From: Rhizophagus clarus
Lineage: Eukaryota > Glomeromycota > Glomeromycetes > Glomerales > Glomeraceae
Direction of reading: 5' to 3'
NCBI GenBank assembly: GCA_015698045.1
Contig: BLAL01000026.1
Location: forward strand, 1-64,000
DNA length: 64,000 nt
Part shown: positions 8,828 through 22,100 of the stretch, in pieces
Layout: each line of letters starts with the position of its first letter
Numbering within the stretch: the stretch's first letter is position 1
The notes under the pieces: model-generated
Database searches by the model: none
What the model saw: only the letters and a program-made list of their open reading frames with translations
What the model was told of the DNA's origin: nothing
Made by a program: the position numbers and the translations under genes

Positions 8828-10957
8828 ATGCCTAATAACGTTGTTAGACGAGGCCGCGGCTCCTTTAATTCTAATAGTAGGAAGGCCAGCCGCCATGAAC
8901 GGAAAAAAGATAATAACAACTCTGATAACTCTGGTTCTGACGGTGAGAACACTGTCCAACAAAAACGCTCTCGTACCATCTCCGAACAAGCTATGGATGA
9001 AGATATCGTCGCTGACACAGCGGCTGGCGTTGAAGTAGAAGGTCCCTCTTCTCCTCCTAAAGAAAATAATACTGCTTCAACTTCTCTCTCCTCCCATCCG
9101 AATATGGCTGCGGCTTTTTCTGCGCCTAACGATAACGCGTCTGATGGACTCAACGTGTCCATGCATGCTCGAACAATGACTCCTGCATCCCCCCCTAATG
9201 CGTCGCCTAATAAGGCTACTGATGATGATCTCCCAGTTGATCAATTCCTTGTTCAATCTCCAACTTTCTCCATCGACAGAAATGATTTTCAAGCTGCAGC
9301 TGCCCCCAACTCTGCTCCTGAAACTCTAAAAAATTTCACTACCAATAAGGCATTGATAGATGCCGTCAACAACACCTTTTTAGAAATGTACGAATCGTAC
9401 ACTGATAAAGCAAGAATGACTGGTTCTGGTGATGCCAAACGCCTCATTATTCATTTCCAAACCAAGAAGGCCCGTGACGCTTGTGTTGGTGCTGCACATC
9501 AACAATTCCCAGATCTCGTCTTTCATGCCCATGATCCCAAGCAGCTCCAGAGTGATGAAGATCTCTGAGCTATTCAAGTTACCGATATCCCCTTCTTCTT
9601 ATCAAAAGACAATATTATGTCTTATTTCAAAAAATTCGGTAATATTGCGTCCTGTCGAGTTTACTCCAGGAAAAATGCAAAAGTACAGCAAGCCAGGATT
9701 GTTTACGATTCTGCCCTCTCCATCGCACGTTTTGATTCCCAATGGGCCGTGTATTGCTTCTCCACCTGCCTCCGGGTGACTCCATGTCACTACACGGTCG
9801 ATCAGAAATCTTCCCGTCACGAATTTGTTGCTACGCTCACACAATTACCTCCTAACACCAAGGATATTGACCTGGCCCCTCTCACTAGGGATCTGGGTGC
9901 TAAAGCCGTCAATATCCCCCTCTCATTAAACTCTTACAAACCCAAGAGATGGGCTTACGTCACATTCAATTCCCAAGAAACCATGGATGCCGCGATGGAA
10001 CAAATTATTGGCTTTCGTGGTCACACTTTGCAGTGGAACCTCCCCAACAATACTAATAAACTTTGCCACAGATGTGGCAAATTAGGCTGTGCTCCCACTC
10101 AATGCCCAAGCCGCCAAGAAAGGGGCCGTTCTAGGGGAAGGAACCCGGTGGCTGCTCTTAAAGAACGTTTCAATATCAACCAGCTTGCCAGGCCAAAAGC
10201 GCGCTCCCGCTCTGGATCACGTTCGCGCTCATGCTCTAAAGGTCCAGGCAATTCCCAATCCTTTCAACCATAGCAAAAGTCTTCAGCTAACGCCCGAACT
10301 ACTAACACTCCTCGGCGGGATCGCTCTAAATCCAATGATAAACGTGACCGTTTGGTTTCCTTTTCCGCAGCTTTGCGTACTCCTCCTTCTCCTTCATCAC
10401 CCAATCAAGCCATTACCATGTCTCCGCATGAGGCCGCTAATATTTTATCTTTGTTGAAATCTCTCCAACAAGACATGGCTGAAGTCCGCGATTGTATCAC
10501 TACTTTAGAGCTCAACGACCAGCGTATGACTCGTATTGAACAGCATCTTGGACTGTTACCTCCACCTGAAGTCCCGGCCACCAATCAATCTTCGGATATG
10601 CTCATTGATGCACCGATTATACCTAATCCCACTGTCACGCTAGTACCCTCTCGGCCAACTGCTTTGCCTGTGCAAACTCCCCTTAATCCTTTGTCTCCTG
10701 GTTTTACTCCTTCGCGACCTGTTCGTGCTCACCTCTCTGCTCCTGTTGATATCCCTGACATCTCGTCCCCTTCCTCTACTTCTCAATTGATCCCTTCCCC
10801 CACGCAAACCCGCGATGAAATTCAAGCCATTAATGCGAAGCATTCAGCCATTGAGAACAAATTGGACATGCTGGCTAACTCTATTAGCGGTTTCATCAGA
10901 TCCATTACTTCTTCTTCTTCTTCCTCGAACTCAGCTGATACAGCTGGTTCTAACTAA
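8828..10957 (+). pseudogene. LINE unit B ORF1 (RNA-binding protein)
   Basis: About 709 codons in one frame with two in-frame stops, a TGA at 9566-9568 (CGA in unit C) and a TAG at 10271-10273. In order it has a basic start, an acidic Ser/Asn-rich region and two RRM-like folds (around YFKKFGNIASCRVY and RWAYVTFNSQETMDAA). A C-x2-C-x4-C-x4-C knuckle (CHRCGKLGCAPTQC), an Arg/Ser-repeat stretch and a C-terminal helical segment (KHSAIENKLDMLANSISG) follow. LINE ORF1 proteins coat the element RNA and act as chaperones. No frameshift is seen, so decay is by point changes only. Confidence 0.85.
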
Positions 10958-11006
10958 TTTTCCCTCCTCTTATACTCACCCCGTCTGATTTTATCAATGT
11001 GTTTTA

Positions 11007-14000
11007 ATGACGGACAATAATTTTAATTATGATTCCTTTGTTCGCAATCCTCCTAACCCTTTAGATATAGATAACCTCTCTTTACAGGACTCTTTATTTT
11101 CTTCTACTTCTCCTACATCTCTTTCCCGTAATTCTTTTAATATTTCTTCTTTTAACATCAACGGTCTTAAGATGTTTTCTCACAACAAAATCGAACTATT
11201 AAATAACTTCTTTTCCCTTAAACAAGTCTCTTTTGGTGATGTCGTTGACACCCATCTTCATCCCAAACAAATGCACTTTTTGTCTAAACGACTTTCCAAT
11301 TATACTGTTTTTTATTCTGTTTTGGATACCTCCCAACATGTTCGTTCTTCTGGGGGTGTTTCCCTCTTTATTGAAAATTCTTTGGCTTCTCACGTTCATA
11401 CTTATTCCTCTCTTTCGTTGCGCCTGCTTTCCGTTGACTTATATTTCAAAGGTCACGTTAAGCTACGCATCTTTGTTGTTTACATCCCCCCCACCTCTGA
11501 TCAATCCTTACGCGATGAGACTATTGACCTCCTCATTAGCGCTTTATTGGAAGCCAAGAGATTAGGTTTCCATCACACCATTTGTGGTGATTTCAATTTG
11601 CATTTTGATCAATTTTACCCTCTATTTTTCAATCAACCTCAGATTGCCTCTAAACGTATCCATCGTCTTTTTAATTTCCTTTTGTCAAATGGATATGTTG
11701 ATTTTACCCCTGTTAATTTTTCTCCCGCCTCTCTGGGCACCTTTCATCGTTCAGATGTTATTTCCCGAATTGATTATGTTTGGTCTTGCCTCCTCCTCAA
11801 ACGTTTTTTACTCACCTCCGTCATTTTCGACGCCCGTGACGTTAATTTTTCTGATCATAATCCTGTTATTACGTATTATGATTACTCCTTTTTATCTTCG
11901 TCTATAAAGCCAGCTCGTGCTCGCCAACTCAAACGTCAAGTTCGTCGTATTTTTTCCTTTGATTCAGTTACTCCCTCGCAGTGGGATGACTTTTCTGTCC
12001 ACATTGATACCTTATGTAGTATATCTCCCGCTATTTTTGCCTCTTGGCATATCAATCGGATGTGTGAATACTTGCACGCTAACATTATTACTGGTGCTAA
12101 TGCTATTCTACCCGCACGTACTGTTGGTAATGACCACCCCCTAAACTCCCTAAAGATTTGGAAACCTTAATACAACACTATCGTTTTCTTAATCGCGTTA
12201 TTCACTCTATTAAATTATTACGTAAATACCCACATACCCTTTCTTCTTCCTGTGATCGGAAATGGTCTGGTTATTTGCCCCGATTGAATATTATATTTCA
12301 TTTGTACAAATCTACATTTCCCGCCGTTCCTGCTTTACCTTCATCTTTATTTTCTTGTCAGTCGGATAATTTTAACAATCTGTTTCAAACCCTATCTCAT
12401 GCTTCCAAATTACTAAGGGGCTTACACCTTTTGAAAGAGAAGGAATTTCAGGATTCCTCGATTAAAGCTTATCTAGAATCTCGAGATCAGAACTTCGATA
12501 CTGATATCTCCTCTTTTATTAATTCAGCGCTTTCTCGCTCACGTTGTCGCATCGTGTTAGATCGTGTCTTTATTGATCATCCTACTACTCCTCAGTTGCT
12601 AACGGATCCAAAAGATATTTCCGATGCTACAATTAATCATTTCCAACATGCAGTTCCCATCAAGTCTACTCCCCCTTCGCACATCTCAGCGTTACCTGAT
12701 AGATGGCATTCAGTTTACTCACCCATGGCTTCTGTATCTTCCGATATTTACGATTCCCTCCTGTCTCCTCCTTCCTTAGAGGAATGGCTCTCTACGGTCT
12801 CTTCCATGCCTAATGGCAAGGCTCCTGGTCCTTCCATGATTACTTATGAAATGCTCAAACATTTAGGACCTACTACCAACTCTTTACTCCTTATTTTAAT
12901 TCGCAAATGTTTTGCTTCTGCTGACATTCCTGATCTATGGCGACAAGCTATGGTTTTCCCTATTCCCAAGCCACATGAATGGCGGTGTCAATTAAAGAAC
13001 ACCCGTCCCATCACGCTCCTAGAAGTTATTCGAAAATCTTTTGTCAAACTTTTTTACAACCGCTTGTCTGCCATTTTGGCCGCCCACAATGTCCTTAAAG
13101 GTGGTAATTTCGCTGGCCTTCCTGGAGGAACCTGTCGTGACCCAATTATTACTCTTGAATCTATTATTCATGATGCTAATCACAATAATTCCCCCCTTTG
13201 GATTCTTTCACAAGACATCTCCAAAGCTTTTGACTCAGTTAATCTTGCTATGCCGAAATTCGCTTTGGAATGCATACGCTTACCTGCGTCTGCTATCACA
13301 CTCATCTTGTCTCTCTTTATGAATCGGTCAAATCAGATTTTTACTGCATATGGCGAGACTCCTTCCTATCGGGTTCGCATTGGTATTGATCAAGGCGAAG
13401 TGATCTCCCCCTTTTGTGGGTCATCTACATAGATCCCCTTCTGACTGTCTTGCAAGCCGAGATGCTAGATCCTTATATTTTGCGACCTCCAACTCTTTCT
13501 TCACATGCGACAAGCTCCATTTCCGATATTTTCATTAATAATCTGGTCTTTATGGATGATTCTACTCTTATTTCTTCATCTAAGGCTGGAATGGAGCACA
13601 TGCTTTCAATCACAGAGGAATTTTACGCGCTAAATAACACTTCTGCTAATCATCAAAAATATGTTTTGATTTCGAATTCATTATCTTTAACCACTACGTC
13701 TACTATTTTACCTGTGGAATTTCGTCTTTCTCTCTCATCTTTGAATGATGTTTCTTCCATTTCTGTTACCCCTCTTTCTATTACTTCTTCTTTTCGTTTT
13801 TTAGGGGTTTGGTTTAATATCAAAGGCTCTCGTGACTTCGTCAAAAAACAAATTGCTGGTGAATGTAATTCCTTCGCCACCACTCTTCGTCCAGCCAGGT
13901 TATCCGCTAAACAGATTGTTTACCTTTATAACTCGGTGCTCATTCCTAAACTGGAGTACCGTATGCAAGTCACCCACCTTTCTGCGACCGATTGTTACAT

Positions 14001-16641
14001 TGTTACATGATCTATACGGTCGCTTGTTAAACATAAAGCTAATTTTTCTCGTTCTCTTCCTAACCCTATACTTTACCTTTCTCAGGCTTTGGGATTGATT
14101 AATTTATCTTCTCATTTGATTCAATGCCATGTTAATAATTTATTTTTGATGGCTAATTCTTCCACTTCTCTCATTCAACGTTTGTTTATTTATAGATTAA
14201 TGTTGATACAGTGGAGGTTTTTAATTCCCCTTTCTCCTTTAATGGTGGATGATTGGTCTTTGTGGTCCAATATGATTGCTTTTAAGTGTGATTATATCGC
14301 TTGCACTATTGCGTCTATGACTTCTACCCCCTTCCGCCTACAACATGCTCGTTTTTCTTCAGCATTTCCGGACCTCACTCTTCCTGGCCATACTCCTTTA
14401 TATACGTGTATGAGCCCGCGTGTCTTTAAGGCTTGTCTTAAGGTCCTCCGGAAACGTCATCTTTACTACTTATCACAGCTGCTCGCGCCTTCTGGCTCCC
14501 ATCTTGTTTCTTGGGCTGCTTATCGGGCTGCTTATATTGCTCAACTTGCGGATAAACGTGGTCGTTCTCTTCCTCACAAATGGTATCTGGACGTTAAGGC
14601 CCATACAACCCTTCCTGACTCTCACGATCAATTACTGGATCGCTATGTATGTCCTCCTTCTGCTACTTCTTCCATCACTCTAATCCCTGGTATTACTACC
14701 ACACAAAAAAATCGGCATTGGCTTGTTACTCTCGACGGAAATGATTTTCCTCTTTTTGGCAAACAACTCAGTGTACAGCCCAAGAAAGATACCTGTACAA
14801 TCGTTCATTGGATTTCTGACTGCCTCTCTTCTCCTGGTGACGTGATCCGCCTTCGACCATGTCCGGGCTGTGATGCGCACGTCCCATTTCCTTCGGCTAA
14901 TAAATATACCGCCGTTCCACCTCGCTGTACTCTCAGGATTTCTTTGTTAAAATCTTTGATTCTTCCTACCGATTGTGAGCGTATTCGTCAGTCTACCACG
15001 GCAGTCGTTTCTCCTTACTCTTGGGCGGACCTCAGTATTACGGTTATTCCTTACTGCAAACGTCTTGAGGTCTCGCCCGACTTTTCTCCTACTACTTCTG
15101 TAGTTGAGTATGACTCGCCTGGGGATTCTCCTTTAGGCGCTTCGTCCAATTTTCCGTCTCCAGTCCTTCTTCCTTCAGGGTCTCATTACCGATACTATAC
15201 TGATGGCTCCCTAATTAACCTGGGTACACCTGATGTTTCGATGGGTTGGTCTTGTTTCCAGTTAATACCTGATGCTGGTTATCTCAATTCTGTTGCTACA
15301 TATGCACATGGCACTATCCAGAATTGGCCTTCTTCCACTAGGGCCGAAGCTGCTGCGGTTTATGCTGCTTTAAGCGTCTCTTCCGATGACTCTACCATTA
15401 CCATTTACACGGATTCTCAAGCTACCATTGATGGTTTGAGCTTATGTACTTCTTCTTCCTATTCTAACAGTCGTCTGTATTACAAATCTACCAACTTTGA
15501 GCTGTGGGCCTCTATTGAATCTTCCATCCGATCAAAACGTCTCACTGTCTTCCCTATCAAGGTTAAAGGCCACGATGGCAACTATTGGAATGAATTCGCT
15601 GATTCCCTTGCTAATTCTGCCCATCACTCTGATATGGCTCCTCTCTTACCTGCAGCTGTATACACTTCTTCACATAACGTTCGCCTGGTGTTTGATAATA
15701 TTGTTTGTGAATCCAACCCTAGACGGCTCCTTAAGCTTTACTTCCAGGCCACGCTTTTGAAGGACCTCTTGTCTCTCAAACGTTTCCAATTTGTCTATTG
15801 TCTATCTAATAGGGACGATTATGTTATAGACTGGGAACACACTTGGTTCACTCTCAACTTTTCCCCGGTCCATGACACTTCTTTCCCGGCTTTCCATGCC
15901 GCTCGGCATTATACCTTCAAATTTAAACTCTTCCTTGATGATTTGCCTCTTTTGGAGAAGCTGAAACTCACTCGCTCTGATCTGTATATCGATCTTCTTA
16001 TCTGCCGCTCATGCCGCGATCGCATGGAAGACTTGATGCATTTGATCCTTTGTTCCAAACATCGATCTGTAATGCATCAAATTTTACAATCCTATCAAAA
16101 CCACTTGTTTTCCAAGCTTCGAGAAGCTGGGGATTTAGCTGAAATGGATCCTACGCCTATGCTCAAGAAACTTTCTTCACTCTCATGTTGGACTATTTCT
16201 TCTTCTAATTGGTCCTCTTACGCGCTTATCCGAGGTTGTTTGCCCGCAATGTTTATCGATTTGTTCGTTGAACTATCCATCCCTCGGCAATCTGCTATGA
16301 AGGTCGTAGCCGTGATACACAACAACTTCATCCAGAAGCTCAGAAGACGCATCTGGAATCCGCGTACTTATGACAAAAGTAAATGGGAAGACGCGATGAA
16401 CATTACCCTTAAATTGAAAACTACTCCTCGGCCATCTAATTTGCCTGCCACTTCGTATGTGCCTTACTCTTCTTTACCTCCTCCGACCCATCTCGTGACT
16501 TCACGTGACTCCGATGTCGATTGGATTAGGAACTCGATGATTCAAGGTTTGCCATGGTATAAACACTTATCGGGTTTTATGGGTCGTCTAACGGTGCTAC
16601 TTAATAACAGCTTTTGCAGGATGGGATGTCGATTTTTATAG
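11007..16641 (+). pseudogene. LINE unit B ORF2 (APE endonuclease, RT, RNase H)
   Basis: Would encode about 1,878 residues. The APE endonuclease spans roughly residues 45-290, with NINGL, VDTHLH, CGDFN, SRIDYVW and SDHNPV. The metal-binding Glu of the usual ETHL motif is Asp in every unit. RT (DISKAFDSV; FMDDS), RNase H (TDGS; YTDSQA; NEFADS) and a CCHC-type finger follow. There are three breaks: one-base losses near 12140 and 13410, and a CGA-to-TGA stop at 14008-14010. The start is the ATG in the conserved context TTAATGACGGACAA, 49 bases after ORF1. Confidence 0.88.
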
Positions 16642-17007
16642 TGGGCGTGTTATCCGTTATTATGTTAGCATAGTTATTTCTACTTTGGTTGGAATATATC
16701 AAGGGGGAAGATCTAGGGAAATTTAGTGTAATGCGATTTATTCTTTTTAGGATAGGTTTATTACTATATTTTTACTTAAGAGACTATATAGCTTTATTTT
16801 TAGTTAGTTTTATTTTATTTTGTTTCTTTTTATTATTTGTAAATTGTATCTTTTAATAATAATTAATAAAGATAAGGGCTACTATGCCGCGTTTGCCTTG
16901 AATTTAAATTCTCTGCGCTCCTTTTTCCGCTGATCACTCTGTCCATTTTTTTAGCTAACACTTTTTCATAAAAACTTATAGTTTTCCCTATCCAAAAGTC
17001 CTCGAAT

Positions 17008-19133
17008 ATGCCTAATAACGTTGCTAGACGAGGCTGCAGCTCCTTTAATCCTAATAGTAGGAAGGCCAGCCGCCAAGAACGAAGAAACAATATTAATAAC
17101 TCTGATAACTCTGGTTCTGACACTGAGAACACTGTCCAACAAAAACGCTCTCGAACCATCTCTGATCACGCTATGGATGAAGATAACGTTGCCGACGCAG
17201 CGGCTGACGTTGAAGTGGAAGGTCCCTCTTCTCCTTCTAACGAAAATAATACTGCTTTGACTTCTCTCTCCTCCCATCCGAATATGGCTGCGGCTCTTTC
17301 TGCGCCTAATGATAACGCGTCTGATGGACTCAACGCGTCCATGCATGCTAGAACAACGACTCCTGCATCCCCCCCTAACGCGTCGCCTGATAAGGCTACT
17401 GATGAGGATCCCCCAGTCAATCGATTCCTTGTTCAGTCACCAACCTTCTCCATCGACAGAAATGATTTTCAGGCTGCGGCTGCCCCCAACTCTGCCCCTG
17501 AAACTTTAAAGAACTTCCCTACAAATAAGGCACTGATTGATGCTGTCAACAATACCTTTTTAGAAATGTACGAATCGTACACTGGAAAAGCAAGAATGAC
17601 TGGTTCTGGTGATGCCAAACGCCTCGTTATTCATTTCCAATCCAAGGAGGCCCGTGATGCCTGCGTTGGTGCTGCTCACCAATAGTTCCCAGATCTTGTA
17701 TTTCATGCCCACGATCCTAAGCAACTCCGGAGTGATGAGGACCTCCGAGCCATCCAAGTTACTGATATCCCTTTCTTCTTAACCAAAGACAATATTATGT
17801 CTTATTTCAAAAAATTTGGTAACATTCAATCCTGTCGAGTTTACTCCAGGAAAAATGCCAAAGTACAACAGGCCAGAATTGTTTACGATTCTGCCCTTTC
17901 CATCACTCACTTTGACACCCAATGGGCTGTTTACTGCTTCTCTACCTGTCTCCGGGTGACCTCATGTCACTATACAGTTGATCAAAAATCCTCACGCAGA
18001 GCATTCGTCGCTACGCTCATACAACTTCCTCCTAACACTAAAGATATCGACCTGGCTCCTCTCACTAGAGATCTTGGTGCCAAGGCCATCAATGTTCCCC
18101 TCTCCCTGAACTCCTACAAACCCAAGCAATGGGCTTATGTCACGTTCAATTCTCAAGAGATCATGGATGCCGCTATGGAACAGATCATTGGTTTCCGAGG
18201 TCACACATTACAATGGAACCTCCCGGACAATACTAATAAACTTTGCCACAGATGTGGTAAATTAGGCTGTGCCCCCAATCAGTGCTCAAGCCGCCAAGAT
18301 CGAGGTCGTTCTAGGGGAAGGAACCTGGTGGCTGCACTTAAAGAACGATTCAATATCAACCAACCTGCTAGAACTAAAGAACGTTCGCGCTCAGGTTCTC
18401 GTTCGCGCTCGCGCTCAAAAGGTCCTGGTAACTCTCAATCCTCCCAGCCACAAAATCCCTTGGCTAACACCCAACTTAATAACAATCCTCGCCGGGATCG
18501 CTCTCAATCCAAAGACAAATGTGACCGTTCAGTATCTTTTTCCACGGTCTTACGTTCTCCTTCTCCCCTCTCAGCACCCAATCATGCTACTACTATGTCT
18601 CTTTACGAGGCTGCTAATATTTTATCCTTGTTGAAATCTCTCCAACAGGATATGGCTGACGTTCGTGATCGTATCACAGCCTTAGAACTCAACGATAGAC
18701 GTATGACTCGTATTGAACAACACCTCGGTTTGCTGCCCCCGCCTGACATCCATCCACTAATCAGACTTCTGAGATGCTCATAGACGCACCGGCTATACCT
18801 GATTCTACTCTTAAGCAGGTCTCCCCTCAACCAGCTGTTTCGCCCGTACATATGACTCTCAACCCCTTATCTCCTGGTTTCACTCCCTCACGACCAGTTA
18901 AAGCCCCCATCTCCGCTCCTGTTAATATCCCTGATATTTCCTCACTATCTTCTACTTCTCATATGGCTCCCTCTCCCGCCCAAACTCACGACGAAATTCA
19001 AGCCATTAATGCGAAGCATTCAGCTATTGAAAACAAATTGGATATGCTTGCCAACTCTATTAGCGGTTTTATAGGATCTATTGCTTCTTCCTCAATTTCC
19101 TCGGACTCAGCTAATACAGCTGGTTCTAATTAA
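17008..19133 (+). pseudogene. LINE unit C ORF1 (RNA-binding protein)
   Basis: Same domain order as the unit B ORF1: acidic Ser/Asn-rich region, two RRM-like folds, the four-Cys knuckle (CHRCGKLGCAPNQC), Arg/Ser repeats and a C-terminal helix. There is one in-frame TAG at 17683-17685 (a Gln codon in B and D) and one frameshift near 18760, just before the conserved tail. It starts at an ATG in the same leader context as B. Confidence 0.85.
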
Positions 19134-19182
19134 TTGTCCTCCTTCTTATACCTTCCCCGTCTGATTTTATCATAGTGCTATA

Positions 19183-22100
19183 ATGACGGACAATAATTTT
19201 GATTACGATTCCTTTGTTCGCAATCCCCCCAACCCCATAGACATAAATAACCTTACCTTACAAGATTCTTTATTTTCTTCTACTTCTCCTTCACTCTCCC
19301 CCTGCAATTCCTTTAATATTTCCTCTCTCAACATTAATGGCCTTAAGATGTTTTCACAAAATAAGATCGAATTATTAAATGACTTCTTTTCCCTTAAACG
19401 CATTTCATTTGGTGGTATCGTTGATACTCATATACATTCTAAACAAATGCATTTTTTGTCTAAAAGACTTTCTAATTATACTGTTTTTTCTTCTGTTTTG
19501 GATACCTCCCAACATGTTCGTTCTTCTGGGGGTGTTTCCCTTTTCATTGAAAATTCTTTGGCTTCTCATGTTCACACTTATACCTCACTTTCATCACGTT
19601 TGCTTTCTGTTGACCTGTATTTCAAAGGAAACATTAAGCTTAGAATTTTTGTTGTTTATATTCCTCCTACTTCTGATCAATCCTTGCGCGATGACACTAT
19701 TGACCTCCTTATTCTTGCCTTATCGGACGCCAAACGATTGGGTTTTCATCACGCAGTTTGTGGCGATTTCAATATGCACCTAGATCAATTTTACCCTTTA
19801 TTTTTTAATCAACCTCAAATAGCTTCTAAACGTATCCACCGCCTTTTTAATTTTCTCTTAGCGAATGGATATGTTGATTTTACTCCTATTAATTTTTCCT
19901 CTACCTCATTGGGTACCTATCATCGTGCGGATGTCGTTTCCCGTATTGATTATGTTTGGTCTTGTCCCCTTCTTAAACGCTTTCTACTCACCTCTGTCAT
20001 TTTTGACGTGCATGAACTTAGCCTTTCTGATCACAATCCTATTATTACCTATTACGATTTTTCTTTTTTATCTTCTTCTATCAAGCCAGCACGTGCCAGG
20101 CAACTTCAACGACGTTCTCGTCGTATATTTTCCTTTGATTCGGTTATCCCCTCGCAATGGGAGGACTTTTCTGCCTTTATTGACAATCTATGTAACACTT
20201 CTCCTGTTGCATTTGCCTCTTGGCACGTTAATCGTATGTGTGAATATTTACACACTCACATTATCGCTGGCGCCAATGCTATCCTACCCGCACGTACTGT
20301 TGGTAATGACCATACCCCTAAACTCCCTAAAGATTTAGAAATTCTGATACAGCATTATCGCTTCCTCAATCGCGTTCTTCACTCTATTAGATTATTACGT
20401 AAATACCCGCTTACCTTTTCTTCCTCCCATGACCGTAAATGGTCTGGCTATTTGATTAGATTAAACAATATATTTAATTTGTATAAATCCATTTTTTCTC
20501 CCATCCCTGTTTTACCTTCGTCTTTGCTCTCTTGCCGGACGGATAATTTTAATTCGCTATTCTGTACTCTTTCCCATGCCTCTAAATTATTAAGAGGCTT
20601 ACATCTTTTGAAAGAAAAGGAGTTTCAGGATTCTTCTATCAAGGCTCACCTTGCATCTCGTGATCAGAATTTTGATACTGACATCTCTTCATTTATCAAT
20701 TCAGCGCTTTCTCGCTCACGTCGCCGCATTGTGTTGGATCGTGTCTTTATTGATCATCCTACCACTCCTCAATTGTTGACGGATCCTAAGGACATTTCTG
20801 ATGCCGTGGTTAATCATTTTCAAAATGCTGTTCCTATCAGATCCTCTCCACCTTCGCATATTTCAGCTCTACCTAATCGATGGCGCTCTGAGTATTCACC
20901 CATGGACTCAGTTTCTCCCGATATTTATAGTTCCCTATTGTCTCCCCCTTCCTTAGAGGAATGGCTCTCTACGGTTTCTTCTATGCCCAATGGCAAAGCT
21001 CCCGGCCCTTCCATGATTACCTATGAAATGCTCAAGCATCTGGGACCTACCGCCAACTCTTTGCTTTTAATCCTGATCCGCAAATGTTTTGCTTCTGCTG
21101 ACATTCCTGACTTTTGGCGGCAAGCCATGGTTTTTCCCATCTCCAAGCCGCATGAATGGCGATGCCAATTGAAAAATACCTGTCCCATCACGCTTCTAAA
21201 AGTTATCCGAAAAGCCTTTGTTAAACTTTTTTACAACTGCTTATCTGCCATTCTAGCTGCCCACAATGTTCTTAAAGGTGGTAATTTTGCGGAGCTGCCA
21301 GGAGGTACCTGCCGTGATCCTATCATTACTCTTGAGTCCATCATTCATGATGCTAATCATACCGATTCTCCTCTTTGGATTTTATCGCAAGACATCTCCA
21401 AAGCATTTGATTCTGTCAACCTTACTATGTTGAAATTCGCGTTGGAACGCATTCGTCTACCTGCGACTGCTATCACGCTTATCTTAGCTCTATTTATGAA
21501 TCGCTCGAATCGAGTGTTTACTGCTCACGGTGAGACTTCCTCATACTGGGTTCGCATTGGCATAGATCAAGGCGAAGTGATTTCCCCACTCTTATGGGTT
21601 ATTTACATCGATCCCCTTCTGACTGTTTTGAAATCTGAGATGCTGGATCCTTACATTCTACGGTCCCCATCATTACTTTCTACTGATACGGTCTCTATTC
21701 CTGATATTTCTATCAACAACCTGGTCTTTATGGATGATTCCACTCTTATTTCTTCATCGAAGGCTGGACTGGAGCATATGTTATCTATCACAGAAGAATT
21801 CTATTCGTTGAATAATACTTCTGCCAACCATCAGAAATATGTCTTGATATCAAATTCATTGCCTTTAACCACTACATCCACTATTCTTCCTGTGGAATTT
21901 CACTTGTTCTTATCGTCTTTGAACGATATTCCTTCTATTTCTGTTACTCCTCTTTCTATTACTTCTTCCTTTCGCTTTTTAGGGTATGGTTTAATATCAA
22001 AGGCTCTCGCGATTTTGTTAAAAAACAAATCGCCAGTGAATGTAATTCCTTCGCCGCCACTCTTCACCCTGCCAAGCTCTCTGCTAAACAAGTGGTTTAC

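Larger units (their letters stand above)
8726..16911 (+). mobile_element. LINE unit B, full length
   Basis: A complete unit of 8186 bases with a 5' leader of about 100 bases, ORF1, a 49-base spacer, ORF2 and a 3' region of about 270 bases with AATAAA. Both junctions are clean: the 3' end of A touches its 5' end, and its own 3' end touches unit C. The domain order (RNA-binding ORF1, then APE-RT-RNase H ORF2) places it in the I/Tad1/R1-like LINE group; the clade is not resolved. Confidence 0.9.
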
